The notes under the pieces were generated by a model. That model saw only the letters and a program-made list of their open reading frames with translations, had not been told where the DNA came from and did not search any database. 64,000 bases of DNA from Ga0077555 sp964500805 (GTDB taxonomy: Bacteria > Pseudomonadota > Alphaproteobacteria > Rhizobiales > Hyphomicrobiaceae): contig CAZCQH010000029.1 in NCBI GenBank assembly GCA_964500805.1, positions 1 to 64,000 of the forward strand. Reading direction: 5' to 3'. Shown here piece after piece: positions 53,872 through 63,916 of this stretch. The position numbers were made by a program, and so were the translations under genes. Numbering within the stretch: the first letter of the stretch is position 1; each line of letters opens with the position of its first letter.

Positions 53872-54573
53872 TCACAGCGGCGAGCCGAGCACCAGCGTCC
53901 AGAACGTCTTGAACTCCGTCTTCGACTCCTGCACCAGGGCGATGCCCATGTGCTCGGCATCCGCGAGCAGCAGGTTCTTGTTGTGGCCGGGGCTTTCCTT
54001 CCAGCCCTTCATAACCTCTTCGATCGTGGCCTGGCCTGTGCCTACGTTTTCTGCGGCGACCTTGGGATTGTACCCGGTGCGCTTGACGCGGTCCCATGGG
54101 TTCGAGCCGTCGGAGCCGAAGTGCGAGATGCGGTCCCACTTGGCGAGATCACGCGAGTGGTTCTTGGCCGCGTTGGAGAGCTCAGCGTTGAGCTTCAGAG
54201 GCTTCAGTCCATGCTGCTTGCGATAGGCATTGATCAGATCGCGGGCAGCCTCGGGATCGAGCTTTGTCGCGCCATAGTCGCGGTCCGCCAAGGCCCCGAC
54301 GGGCGCCTTCTCGAAGCTGCCCTTCGGCGCGCGATCGTCGAGCTTCGCGACTTTCTGGTTGGCCGAAGTGGTGCTGGCAGCCCCTTGGCTGGCCGCTGTT
54401 GCAGTGCTGGCCCGAACGGCCGGCTCGCCACCGAGCGCACCCTGGCGCGAAGCGCGCGACGTTGACCCTGTCGTCGTTGCGTCAGAATTGAGATTGGCCG
54501 TCAGCGGCGCTGAATTGAGGCTGCAGCCGGCGACCACGAGCGTGATCGCGAGGGGCAATAGAACGCGGTACAT
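53872..54573 (-). CDS. CAP-domain lipoprotein (SCP/PR-1-like)
   Basis: A 233-aa predicted lipoprotein. MYRVLLPLAITLVVAGC ends in a lipobox with Cys17; residues about 20-100 are Ser/Thr/Ala-rich. The CAP domain follows: LINAYRKQHGLKPLKLNAELSNAAKNHSRDLAKWDRISHFGSDGSNP, VAAENVGTGQATIEEVMKGWKESPGHNKNLLLADAEHMGIALV. The His/Glu/His pattern typical of CAP proteins is visible. The ATG at 54573 begins the signal peptide directly, better than one at 54621. Function is unknown; bacterial CAP proteins are envelope proteins. Confidence 0.9.
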   Translation of the reverse strand: MYRVLLPLAITLVVAGCSLNSAPLTANLNSDATTTGSTSRASRQGALGGEPAVRASTATAASQGAASTTSANQKVAKLDDRAPKGSFEKAPVGALADRDYGATKLDPEAARDLINAYRKQHGLKPLKLNAELSNAAKNHSRDLAKWDRISHFGSDGSNPWDRVKRTGYNPKVAAENVGTGQATIEEVMKGWKESPGHNKNLLLADAEHMGIALVQESKTEFKTFWTLVLGSPL

Positions 54574-55090
54574 GCACCGAACTCCCGCCATATGGCGTAA
54601 CGCTTTCTTTGCCATCAGCATGCCCGGGGCAGGTTACGGAGTGGTTAACAGGCCCTTAAAGCAGCTAAAAAAAACACCGGCACTTGAGGGGGCGACGAGC
54701 AATCGACCAGCCGCTGCCTCCGCTGACGGCGGCCAAATTGGTTCGATTCCCAGTCGTTCCCTCGAGCAGAACCCCGTCCAGCTCGCCGGTATTAGGCCGA
54801 AGCATCATGACGCGGCTGAGGCCCGAATGTGGCGTTGCGGCGGCGTGATCGCGAAACCTGCCGACGCTGGTTGCAACTGCACCTTCGCGCTGTCACGTGT
54901 GGCCGCCGGGATTCGGTCGCCGCGCGGAATTCTTGAGGCGCCAGATGGCACTTGGCCGGGGTGGCGGGAATCCGCAGAATGGCGCCACCTCCAGTGATTC
55001 GCGCGTCGCCGAGGCCACCACAGCCTGACATGAGCTAACGTGCTCGTGGGGCGGGTTTTTTCGTGCCCAGACGAAAGGACGCCGAAGCCC
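54574..55090. other. Intergenic region with a tRNA-like inverted repeat
   Basis: About 520 bases without a convincing gene. GAGGGGGCGAC (54686-54696) pairs with GTCGTTCCCTC (54753-54763) in an 11-bp helix with two G-T pairs, and GGTTCGATTCCC at 54739-54750 resembles a tRNA T-loop. No proper D arm or anticodon arm can be drawn, so I do not call a tRNA. Confidence 0.4.
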
Positions 55091-56278
55091 ATGAACAGTC
55101 CCGTCTCACCGGCCCGCCCGGTGGAGGACATCGCCAATGCCGCCTCCCGGATCGCCGGCGTGGTGCTGGTTCGCGTCCTAGGTGGAGCGGCGACCGAGGC
55201 GGTCATCGCCCGCGATGTAAGGGCGCTGCTGGAATCGCCGCCCCCGGACGACATCTGGCGCTCCCAGGTCAGCCGCCTGCTGGTGGCGCTCGGTTCGGCC
55301 GGCCAGGTGACTCGGGACGAGTTCGGCCTGAAGCTGACGGCCGAGGGCCACGCCGCCGTGACGGCGTTCCTTGGCGAGCGGGGCGAGCAGCCGCAGGGCT
55401 GGCCGGCGCTACGTGACGGGCCTCTGCTCGCAAAGGCCTTGGGAATTAGACTCAGCAAGTCGCGCTACAAAGCACTTGCCAAGGTCGATGGGCTCCGAAT
55501 GCTCATCGTCGAGCAGCATTGGAAGCTCAAACTCAAAGGCAAGCCGTCGGCGTCCCGCCTCCGTCAGGCGCTGGCACTTACCGCCCTCGAGCGCGCATTC
55601 GGCAACCAGGTGAAGAACGAGGTTGGCGCCAAGTCCGGCCTTTCGCCGAAAGCAAGCCGGCTGCTGGCTGGTCAGCTCGCCAAGAAACCGCGCGACTTCA
55701 AGACCGATGCGCGTCTCATCGCGGCGCTGGCCGCCGAGGCGGTCGGCGCCACCAAATCCGATCTCAGCGCATTGCGCACCGGCGCACTGAAGCGGTTTCT
55801 CGGGGCATTACCTGGAGCGAGACCACCGCAGCCTGCATCGACATCGCCGCCGGCAGTACGCGTGCCGACCGGCGTCGCACAACCGGCGCCGGCTCGTGCG
55901 TCGGCATCGGTGATGCAGCCCCACTTAGCACCCCAACAGAGCGCACCGCCATCGCTGCCGGTCGCAGACCTCAATCAAAGGCCGAACCCGCAGACATTTG
56001 CGCGCGCGGTGAAGAGTGCTGCCGCCAGCCGCGCCGAAGGCTGGCCTGGCAATCGCCGCGCCTACATTGCGCAGGCTTTCGACGCGGTCGTCGAGCGACA
56101 CTCGGGTTGGAAGCTCACCGAGATCGAGTTCAAGGCGATGCTGATTGAACTGCACAGGATGGGCCTCGTCTCGCTGATGACCGCCGACCTCAAGGACAAG
56201 AGCCGGCTCGCGGATATCGATCGCTCGGCCGTCACCTACAAGAACACGATCTGGCACTACGTGCGCGTCGATGACTAG
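55091..56278 (+). CDS. Unknown protein with C-terminal winged-helix-like region
   Basis: A 395-aa protein I cannot assign to a named family. Residues 1-230 look helical and basic, with IRLSKSRYKALAKVDGLRMLIVEQHWKLKLKGKPSASRLRQALALTAL-like text in the middle (KSRYKALAKVDGLRMLIVEQ seen). Residues about 235-300 are a Pro/Ala-rich linker. The last 80 residues (RRAYIAQAFDAVVERHSGW to TIWHYVRVDD) have the size and pattern of a winged-helix domain. The ATG at 55091 is preferred to a GTG at 55040. It lies 114 bases before the dual-NTPase gene on the same strand, so the two likely work together. Confidence 0.75.
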   Translation: MNSPVSPARPVEDIANAASRIAGVVLVRVLGGAATEAVIARDVRALLESPPPDDIWRSQVSRLLVALGSAGQVTRDEFGLKLTAEGHAAVTAFLGERGEQPQGWPALRDGPLLAKALGIRLSKSRYKALAKVDGLRMLIVEQHWKLKLKGKPSASRLRQALALTALERAFGNQVKNEVGAKSGLSPKASRLLAGQLAKKPRDFKTDARLIAALAAEAVGATKSDLSALRTGALKRFLGALPGARPPQPASTSPPAVRVPTGVAQPAPARASASVMQPHLAPQQSAPPSLPVADLNQRPNPQTFARAVKSAAASRAEGWPGNRRAYIAQAFDAVVERHSGWKLTEIEFKAMLIELHRMGLVSLMTADLKDKSRLADIDRSAVTYKNTIWHYVRVDD

Positions 56279-56392
56279 CGCATCGCAAAGCTCTGCGGCC
56301 GGTTTTATTTCGAATGTGCGTTCGAAGCGTAGCGTCGGCTAAGTGCGTGGCAACAAGAGAAGGTTTCGCGCGACGTTCGCGTCGAGGACAGT

Positions 56393-59300
56393 ATGCCCAG
56401 AGACACCAGCACCACCATCCAGGCCAGCGATCGCCTCACCCAAGCGTTCGAGCACTCCATCACGTGGGAGGACGACATCTGGCGTGCGGACCCGGTGGAT
56501 GTTGAGGAAGTTCATCGCACGGCGCGCAAGAAGTACTTCGACCTTCTCGATGCGGTGACCTCGGGGCGCGGCCCGGCGACGCAAGCACGTATTCTGCTGT
56601 TCCACGGCCAGTCCGGAGCCGGCAAGACGCACCTCGTTCGTGCGCTGCGGACCGCCTCGCACCGCAAGGGCCGGGCCTATTTCGGCTACGCGCAGATGAC
56701 CCCCGACATCCAGAGCTACGCCGACTACTACTTGCGGCGCCTGATCAACTCGCTCGAGAAGCCCTACGATCCGGACGGTGATGCAGCGACTGGACTGCAG
56801 CGGATCACCAATCGGCTGGTCGAAAACTCCGCCGTTCTTTCCGCCAAGGATCTCGCCCAGCTTCGAGATGCCCAGCTCGACGAGGCTGCGCTCGCCCGCT
56901 TCATCCTGGCGCTCGCCGACGACATCGTCGCAAGCCCGAAGTTCGTCGACCAGGAGCTCGACATCAACATCGTGCGCGCGCTGCTCTATCTGCAGCGCTC
57001 CGATCCACGCATTGACCAGCGCGTTCGCCAGTATCTCTATGGCCGGCCTCTGAACGAGCTCGCCGCGCAAGGCGTCGCGGCCCTCGATGCCAACAGCGGC
57101 GACGGCCGCGCATTTGAGATCATCGAGAGCATAGGCAAACTGTGCTGGTCGGTCGACCGGGCCGCACTGGTCTTCACCATCGACCAGGTCGAGGACCTTC
57201 GCTTCTTTCCGGACGCGGAGGAGCGCTTCCAGAAAGCCGTGCGCGATCTGATTCAGATCGCCAACCGCGTGCCGACGGCGATCATCATCATCTCCTGCCT
57301 CAGTGATTTCTACGAACAGGTGCGCGGCGTTCTTGCCCAGTCCTATATCGACCGCATCGAGAAGGCCGGTCCCGTCGCGCTCCGCGAGTCTCGCAGTGCC
57401 GAGGAGGCTCGCCTCATCATCGGGAAGCGCCTGGAGCACGAGGCTGCCCGCACAAATAGCGCAAGTTTCCCCGACCCTTCGAAGTTCTTCGGTCCGGAGT
57501 TCTTCGAGGAGTTCGGTGGGCTTTCGACAAGACGGCTCCTCGAGCACGCCCAGACGCGCGTGAAGGCGCACGTGACCGACGAGGCCGAGACTTCCATGCC
57601 GGCTTCACGCAGCATGCTTCCGCCGCCGCTGCCTCCGGCGAACGAGAAGTCGTTCATCTCGACTCTCGCCGCGGCGTTGGGCTTCAGTCTTGGCGGCGAC
57701 GAGCCGGCATCGTCTGTGGCCGACCCCGGCGACACCGAGAGCGCCAACTTTCGCGACATGTGGGAGCGATTCCATTCGGCCTCTGAAGCCGAGATGCCGC
57801 AAGACGATCACGAGCTTCTCGGTGTTCTCGCGAATGCGCTGACACTCGCGCGCGACGAATGGGGCGGCAGCGCGAAGCTCGCAGTCAGCAAGCTTTCGCT
57901 CGGCGATGACCTGCCGGCTATCGATTTATCGGTGACACACGGTTCGGGCTTCGTCCAAGAGGCGCGTGTCTTCCTCTGCAATCGTCCGACCCAAGGTGGC
58001 GGTATGAAGCGTCAGCTCGACCGCGTGCTGACATCCATGGGCGGCAAGACCTGCTTCATGCTGCGCGCGTCTGACTTTCCACCAAATCGAAAGAACCAGA
58101 CGGCGCAAGCGTTTCGCAAATTCCGCGACGACGGCGGCCGTTCGATCCTGGTACCGATCCCTGACTGGGAGCGCATGCTCACCGTGCGCGAGTTCCACAC
58201 CCAGCACAGGAACGACCCCGGTTTTGCGGTCTGGTTCGAGCAGGCGAAGTTGCTGTCGGGCCTCGCACCCATTGTGCAGCTGCTGCGCCTTGATCTGCTC
58301 AACCGGCCAATGCTGCGCATCGACAACGCGCGCGATGTAGGCCCCGCGGTCGCCGCCGACCCGTTGCCCGTGCCGTTCATGGGCCAGATCAACAACACCC
58401 ACTCCAATGCTGACTGGACGGGCTGGGGCAATCAAATCGCTGTGCCACTGGAACCTGCATCGGTGCAGTCAGCCGGAACTGAGGCTGCAGAGGAGGAGGA
58501 AGTCCCGCTCTCCGTCATTCTGGACGAGAATGGTAGCAATGCTTCGAGCATCCTCGCGGGCCGCGAGATCGGCGGCCGCGGTAAGACGATCACGCTCAAC
58601 AAGGATCTGCTGAAACGGCACGCGGCAGTGCTCGGCGGCTCCGGTTCGGGCAAGACGACGCTGGCACTGTCGCTGATCGAGCAACTCCTCCTGCGTGGCA
58701 TTCCGGTGGTGCTGCTTGATCGCAAGGGCGACCTGTGCTCCTACGCCAACCCGGACGTCTGGCGCGCCAATGACAATGAGTACAACGAGCGCCGTGGCGA
58801 GCGCGAGAAGCTTGCCGACTCGATCGACGTTGCCGTCTACACTCCCGGCCGCGCCTCGGGCCGCCCCATTTCCATCACGCTCCTGCCGAGCGGCATCAAC
58901 GAGCTACCTGACCACGAGCAGCAGCTGCTCGCAAACCTGTCCGCGGCTGCTCTCGGCGACATGCTGCATCTCAAGAATTCGGCGACACACCAGAAGCAGT
59001 CGGGCACGCTCTCTGTTGCGCTGCGCATTCTCGGCGCGCGCTACAGCCGCGAGGTGATGCTTGCTGATTTGATCCACCTGCTCGAGGACGAGGATCCCGA
59101 ACTCACAGATCTCACGCAGCGCATGGACCCGTCGGGGAAGATCCGGCGCGATCTCATCGGGCAGCTCGACTCGCTCCGGCATCGTAATCAGGCACTGTTC
59201 GAAGGTGGCGGCGAGACGCTCCGCATGGAGTCGCTGCTCGGCAAAGGACCGTTCGCGCGGCCCGACGGACGCACCCGCCTATCGATCATCTACACCGGTT

Positions 59301-59830
59301 TTCTCGGCGACAACGAGAACATACTGTTCTGGGTTTCCCAGTTCCTCTCGGAGACGCTGCGCTTCTGCCAGCGCAATCCTAACGATCAACTGCAGGCTGT
59401 CGTCATGTTCGACGAGGCTGATCTCTACATTCCGGCCAACTCGAAGCCGGCCACGGCTGAGCCGCTGCAGAGCCTCCTGAAGCGCGCACGGTCGGCCGGA
59501 CTCGGCATCATGCTCGCAACGCAGTCGCCGGGCGACCTCGACTACAAGAGCCGCGACCAGATCACGAGCTGGTTCATCGGCCGCGTTCGCGAGGACACAG
59601 CGCTCAGGAAGCTCAAGGCGGCATTCCAGGCCGAATCGGGTCTCGAGCCAGCGGCGGTGCTTCCCGGACAGACGGTCGGCGAGTTCCACCTCGTCCAGGA
59701 GGGTTTGGTGCGCGCGATGAAGGCGCAGCGCTCGCTTATTCAGGCCGAGCAGGTTCCGTTCGATCGCATCGAGCAATTGGCTTTCGAGACGAAGGGCCAG
59801 GACGAAAAGCAGCTCAGGCTCTTCGGCTGA
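56393..59830 (+). CDS. Large dual-NTPase: N-terminal AAA and C-terminal HerA/FtsK-like
   Basis: A 1145-aa protein with two nucleotide-binding domains. The first has Walker A GQSGAGKT at residues 72-79 and a Walker-B-like FTIDQVEDL near 260, in an AAA/STAND-like ATPase. After a Pro-rich linker (about 400-420) and a middle region, a HerA/FtsK (DUF87-type) domain has Walker A GGSGSGKT near 747 and Walker B AVVMFDEADLYIP near 1000, followed by ARSAGLGIMLATQSPGDLDYKS, the arginine-finger-like area of HerA ATPases. HerA ATPases move DNA or load nucleases; large proteins of this shape are frequent in antiviral systems, but no nuclease is adjacent. It is paired with the 395-aa protein upstream. Confidence 0.88.
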   Translation: MPRDTSTTIQASDRLTQAFEHSITWEDDIWRADPVDVEEVHRTARKKYFDLLDAVTSGRGPATQARILLFHGQSGAGKTHLVRALRTASHRKGRAYFGYAQMTPDIQSYADYYLRRLINSLEKPYDPDGDAATGLQRITNRLVENSAVLSAKDLAQLRDAQLDEAALARFILALADDIVASPKFVDQELDINIVRALLYLQRSDPRIDQRVRQYLYGRPLNELAAQGVAALDANSGDGRAFEIIESIGKLCWSVDRAALVFTIDQVEDLRFFPDAEERFQKAVRDLIQIANRVPTAIIIISCLSDFYEQVRGVLAQSYIDRIEKAGPVALRESRSAEEARLIIGKRLEHEAARTNSASFPDPSKFFGPEFFEEFGGLSTRRLLEHAQTRVKAHVTDEAETSMPASRSMLPPPLPPANEKSFISTLAAALGFSLGGDEPASSVADPGDTESANFRDMWERFHSASEAEMPQDDHELLGVLANALTLARDEWGGSAKLAVSKLSLGDDLPAIDLSVTHGSGFVQEARVFLCNRPTQGGGMKRQLDRVLTSMGGKTCFMLRASDFPPNRKNQTAQAFRKFRDDGGRSILVPIPDWERMLTVREFHTQHRNDPGFAVWFEQAKLLSGLAPIVQLLRLDLLNRPMLRIDNARDVGPAVAADPLPVPFMGQINNTHSNADWTGWGNQIAVPLEPASVQSAGTEAAEEEEVPLSVILDENGSNASSILAGREIGGRGKTITLNKDLLKRHAAVLGGSGSGKTTLALSLIEQLLLRGIPVVLLDRKGDLCSYANPDVWRANDNEYNERRGEREKLADSIDVAVYTPGRASGRPISITLLPSGINELPDHEQQLLANLSAAALGDMLHLKNSATHQKQSGTLSVALRILGARYSREVMLADLIHLLEDEDPELTDLTQRMDPSGKIRRDLIGQLDSLRHRNQALFEGGGETLRMESLLGKGPFARPDGRTRLSIIYTGFLGDNENILFWVSQFLSETLRFCQRNPNDQLQAVVMFDEADLYIPANSKPATAEPLQSLLKRARSAGLGIMLATQSPGDLDYKSRDQITSWFIGRVREDTALRKLKAAFQAESGLEPAAVLPGQTVGEFHLVQEGLVRAMKAQRSLIQAEQVPFDRIEQLAFETKGQDEKQLRLFG

Positions 59831-59875
59831 CGGTCCCAAGCTTGCGCTGGGATGAGCCGGCGACCGCGCCGGGTG

Positions 59876-60253
59876 TCAGTACGAGAGCACCTTCACGTCT
59901 TCTTCCATGATCTGCTCGATCATATGGCCCCCGCCGACGATGCCATCGCATTCCGGGATGAGATCGTCCTTTGTCATGTCGAAGAGGTCGAGATTGGGCG
60001 AGCAGCAGTAGAACTTCACGCCGGCAGCGTGCGCATCCTTGATGAAGTCATAAACCGACTTCGGGCTGCCGGGCTTCACCACCAGCTTTTCCGCGACGCC
60101 TTTTTTCATCAGCCGGCCGGCAGTAGCAGTGCAGATCACCTCGACATCGTATTCCATCGCAGCAGCAACCGAGGCTTGGAAAATCGGCGCCCCGAGCTCT
60201 TCGCCGTTACGCGGATCGGTGTTCGCCATCACGATGAGGAGCTTCTTCGGCAT
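59876..60253 (-). CDS. DsrE family protein
   Basis: A 125-aa DsrE/DsrF-like protein starting MPKKLLIVMANTDPRNGEELGAPIFQASVAAAMEYDVEVICTATAG. It has the sulfur-relay fold and a CC pair in KFYCCSPNLDLFDM, as well as the Cys in LIPECDG. DsrE-type proteins carry sulfur or have unknown roles. The open frame reaches 60337, but the ATG at 60253, with an AGGGAG-like Shine-Dalgarno (CAAGGGAGATCG), begins the conserved chain. It converges with the NTPase gene. Confidence 0.9.
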   Translation of the reverse strand: MPKKLLIVMANTDPRNGEELGAPIFQASVAAAMEYDVEVICTATAGRLMKKGVAEKLVVKPGSPKSVYDFIKDAHAAGVKFYCCSPNLDLFDMTKDDLIPECDGIVGGGHMIEQIMEEDVKVLSY

Positions 60254-60400
60254 GCTCGATCTCCCTTGCAGCGTGCCGGCACCGGCGGGCGAAGCGCGGC
60301 ACGCCGCGAACCATATAGCCGAGCGATGCGCGCGCAAAGCCGCATCCCGATCGAGCCGACAGGCATACTCGCGGAGCGCGGTGATGTGAGCCGCCAGCCG

Positions 60401-60916
60401 TTAGTTGAGATAGCCGCGGTGCGTAATTGCCGGCCAGCCGAACCAATTGCTGGCAACGACCGGCTTTTGCTGGAAGGGTGCCATCATCACGGCGGCAGCG
60501 GCGTGCCCGCTTGCAGTGCGATAGCTCGTCGCCATCAGGTCGGCGAATGAGGGCGCACGCGGGTTGCTGGCAGGGTTGAAGAACCCGAGCCCGTTCCAGG
60601 GCAGGCCGGCGCCGGCCCAGGAAAACATCGTCATCGGCGCGGTGAACGCCCAGGGTTGTGGTGCCCAGTGCCGTTGCCAGTCGAAGGCCATCGCGAATGG
60701 TGTGAACGAGGCGAAAGCGGGGAGACCCGCAAACGGCAAGGCGGGGTAAGCCGCGAACGGGAACGCCAGCTGGAGGGCAGCGGGCTGGCTCGGCGCAATG
60801 GCTCTCGACCAGGCCTCGGTCATGCTCCGCGCATTCTCGAGGCACGCATTGGTTGCAGCCTCAGCCGCTGCCTGCCACGAACGCATCATGCTGGCCTGGA
60901 GCTCGAAAAACCACAT
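60401..60916 (-). CDS. Hypothetical Ala/Trp/Phe-rich protein
   Basis: A 171-aa protein starting MWFFELQASMMRSWQAAAEAATNACLENARSMTEAW, a short amphipathic helical start reminiscent of phasins or PHA-granule proteins. It continues with an unusual Trp/Phe/Pro/Ala-rich sequence (FAAYPALPFAGLPAFASFTPFAMAF). I recognise no family. The aromatic content is high for a soluble protein. A phasin-like surface role is only a guess. Confidence 0.55.
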   Translation of the reverse strand: MWFFELQASMMRSWQAAAEAATNACLENARSMTEAWSRAIAPSQPAALQLAFPFAAYPALPFAGLPAFASFTPFAMAFDWQRHWAPQPWAFTAPMTMFSWAGAGLPWNGLGFFNPASNPRAPSFADLMATSYRTASGHAAAAVMMAPFQQKPVVASNWFGWPAITHRGYLN

Positions 60917-61017
60917 GGCAACGCCTCCGCTCGATCCTGAGTGGAGACTAGCCGTTTTGCTGCAATGCAGCAAGGTTCTTTTTTGCAGCGCCGAGACAAG
61001 CACCCAGCAGGCCGTAA

Positions 61018-61506
61018 CTAGGCGCTGCGTGGAGAGGCCGAATCCGAAGGGTTCAGCGTGCTGCTGGTGCGTGCCGGCGCGCCGCGTCCTGAATGACGGC
61101 CCGAGAGCACCCAGTAGACCAAGCCACCGACGAAACCCGCGGTGAGGAAAGCGCTCAGGGCATAGTTGTTGACGATCGTGGGCTGACCCTGAACCTCGCT
61201 CGAGTAATGCGACAGGAACCCGATCAGCGCGATAGCCATGCCGGACAGAGCGTAATACGTCCAGTTCTTACGCTGCCCCCACTCACCGATCGCGGCCGCC
61301 ACCAAAGCAAACGGTGCCGCAAAGATCATGCTCTGAATCCCCGCATACACTGCGGACTGCAGCACGTGCTGCATGCGATCCGCGGCGACATCGGGCGGCA
61401 GGGCCGAAAGCTCTGACGGCGTCGTGGCAAAGAACGCCTTGGCGAGTCCGGCGGCCAGACAGGCGACAACAAACCCAAAGAGTATCCTGAAAAAGCGTCC
61501 GAGCAT
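61018..61506 (-). CDS. Four-helix membrane protein, hypothetical (paralogue A)
   Basis: A 162-aa protein with about four hydrophobic segments: LFGFVVACLAAGLAKAFFA, MIFAAPFALVAAAIGEW, YYALSGMAIALIGFLSHY and ALSAFLTAGFVGGLVYWVLSGRHSG. The end motif TAGFxGGLVYWxxxGR is repeated in the next gene, so the two are paralogues. Function unknown. Confidence 0.75.
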   Translation of the reverse strand: MLGRFFRILFGFVVACLAAGLAKAFFATTPSELSALPPDVAADRMQHVLQSAVYAGIQSMIFAAPFALVAAAIGEWGQRKNWTYYALSGMAIALIGFLSHYSSEVQGQPTIVNNYALSAFLTAGFVGGLVYWVLSGRHSGRGAPARTSSTLNPSDSASPRSA

Positions 61507-61590
61507 GCGACCCTCCCCTGGTTGCCGTTGGTATCAGCCTACACGCCGGACGAAATGCGATTCAAGGGGTGTCCCCTACCGTCCATGATC

Positions 61591-62043
61591 TCAGGCTCGG
61601 CGTCCAGCCACCAGCCAATAGACAAGGCCACCCGCGAATCCCGCCGTGGCAAAGACTTGCCAGAGCGCGCCAGCCTCGAGCAGGCCTGGCCCCGCGCTGC
61701 TTCCCCCGGCCGGCAAGCCCAGCAGCGGGATGATCGCAAGCACGGCACCGCCGCCGACCACATAATAGGTCAGCGACCGGATCCGCACCACCTCGCCAAC
61801 GATGACCAGCAGCGCGGCGGGGATGATGCTGACGGCCGCGCCGAGACGCGGCATCGCCTCGAGGATCGAAAGTAGCTCCTCGATCTGCGACATCCCGGAT
61901 CCGCGGTGCATGACGTGCGTCGCCCGTTCGAGCCCGAGCGTCAGGAGCACGGCTGCTGCCACAGCGATCGCGAGCAGGCACGCGAGCGGCACCAGGATAA
62001 GCCGGCCGATCGCTCTTCCCATCGTCATCTCCAGGGCACCCAT
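61591..62043 (-). CDS. Four-helix membrane protein, hypothetical (paralogue B)
   Basis: A 150-aa protein with four hydrophobic segments and the same C-terminal signature as its neighbour, TAGFAGGLVYWLVAGRRA. The N-terminus MGALEMTMGRAIGRLILVPLACLLAIAVAAAVLLTLGLERA has one long membrane helix. It follows the rlmN gene by about 30 bases on the same strand and may share its transcript. Function unknown. Confidence 0.78.
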   Translation of the reverse strand: MGALEMTMGRAIGRLILVPLACLLAIAVAAAVLLTLGLERATHVMHRGSGMSQIEELLSILEAMPRLGAAVSIIPAALLVIVGEVVRIRSLTYYVVGGGAVLAIIPLLGLPAGGSSAGPGLLEAGALWQVFATAGFAGGLVYWLVAGRRA

Positions 62044-62076
62044 GGCCCGATGCCACGCGATCCCGCCGCGTTGGAG

Positions 62077-63294
<1,218 letters not shown>

Positions 63295-63916
63295 TGTGCT
63301 GTTGTGCTGAGCGCGCGCGATCTGCGCCCTATCTAGCGCCAGACCTCAAAAAGGCAATCGGCAACGCGTGCTTCGTTGCCACGGCGACCACTGGGCGCGT
63401 GCCCCTGAAAGGTCCGCCCACCCGCCAATGTTTCACGTGAAGCAATGATAAAATTGTATCTAATTTTTCCGCATATTTTGGCCCTGAACAGCCGCCGACA
63501 CCCGCCGATTTCCAGCCAAAGCCACATCCCCGACCGTCCCCCCGCCCAGGGAATAGCGAACTTCTCGGGTGAATTTCGACGCTGGTGCGTTTTCGGCCCG
63601 AGTGGCTAGGGGGGTAGCCTCCAAAAAACACCCCTCTCCAGCCTCAACTGCGTGCAGCGCAGACCCCAAATTCGGGCGTTTTTTCGCTAGGCTGAAATTC
63701 CCAAAAATCGGACACCCATCCTGCACATGCAACTGCACCGGCGGCTAGCCGGTCGCGAAATCGTCCGAGCTGCAATTTGGGGACTGCCCTTGCAACCTTC
63801 AGACCCTGCCGGCGACGGGGATGAGGCGGTGTTGAGTGTGCACGCAGATGCATGGCTTTGCACGGACCCGGGCATTTGCGATGATCCGGCAGCTGCCTCT
63901 GACCCCGGAGATCTCC
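63295..63916. other. Intergenic region containing a parS-like site
   Basis: About 620 bases between divergent rlmN and the amidase gene, with no credible protein. A short AT-rich tract at about 63443-63478 stands out in GC-rich surroundings and directly follows the parS-like site at 63429. Confidence 0.6.
63429..63444. promoter_or_regulatory. parS-like ParB binding site
   Basis: TGTTTCACGTGAAGCA matches the widely conserved parS sequence TGTTTCACGTGAAACA at 15 of 16 positions, with the CACGTG core intact. parS sites nucleate ParB for chromosome segregation and cluster near the replication origin, so this window probably lies in the origin-proximal part of the chromosome. Confidence 0.75.

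Noticed and set aside
54686..54763. A tRNA-Sec gene
   Set aside because: There is a T-loop-like sequence and a long outer helix, but no UCA anticodon arm, no D arm and no long variable arm.
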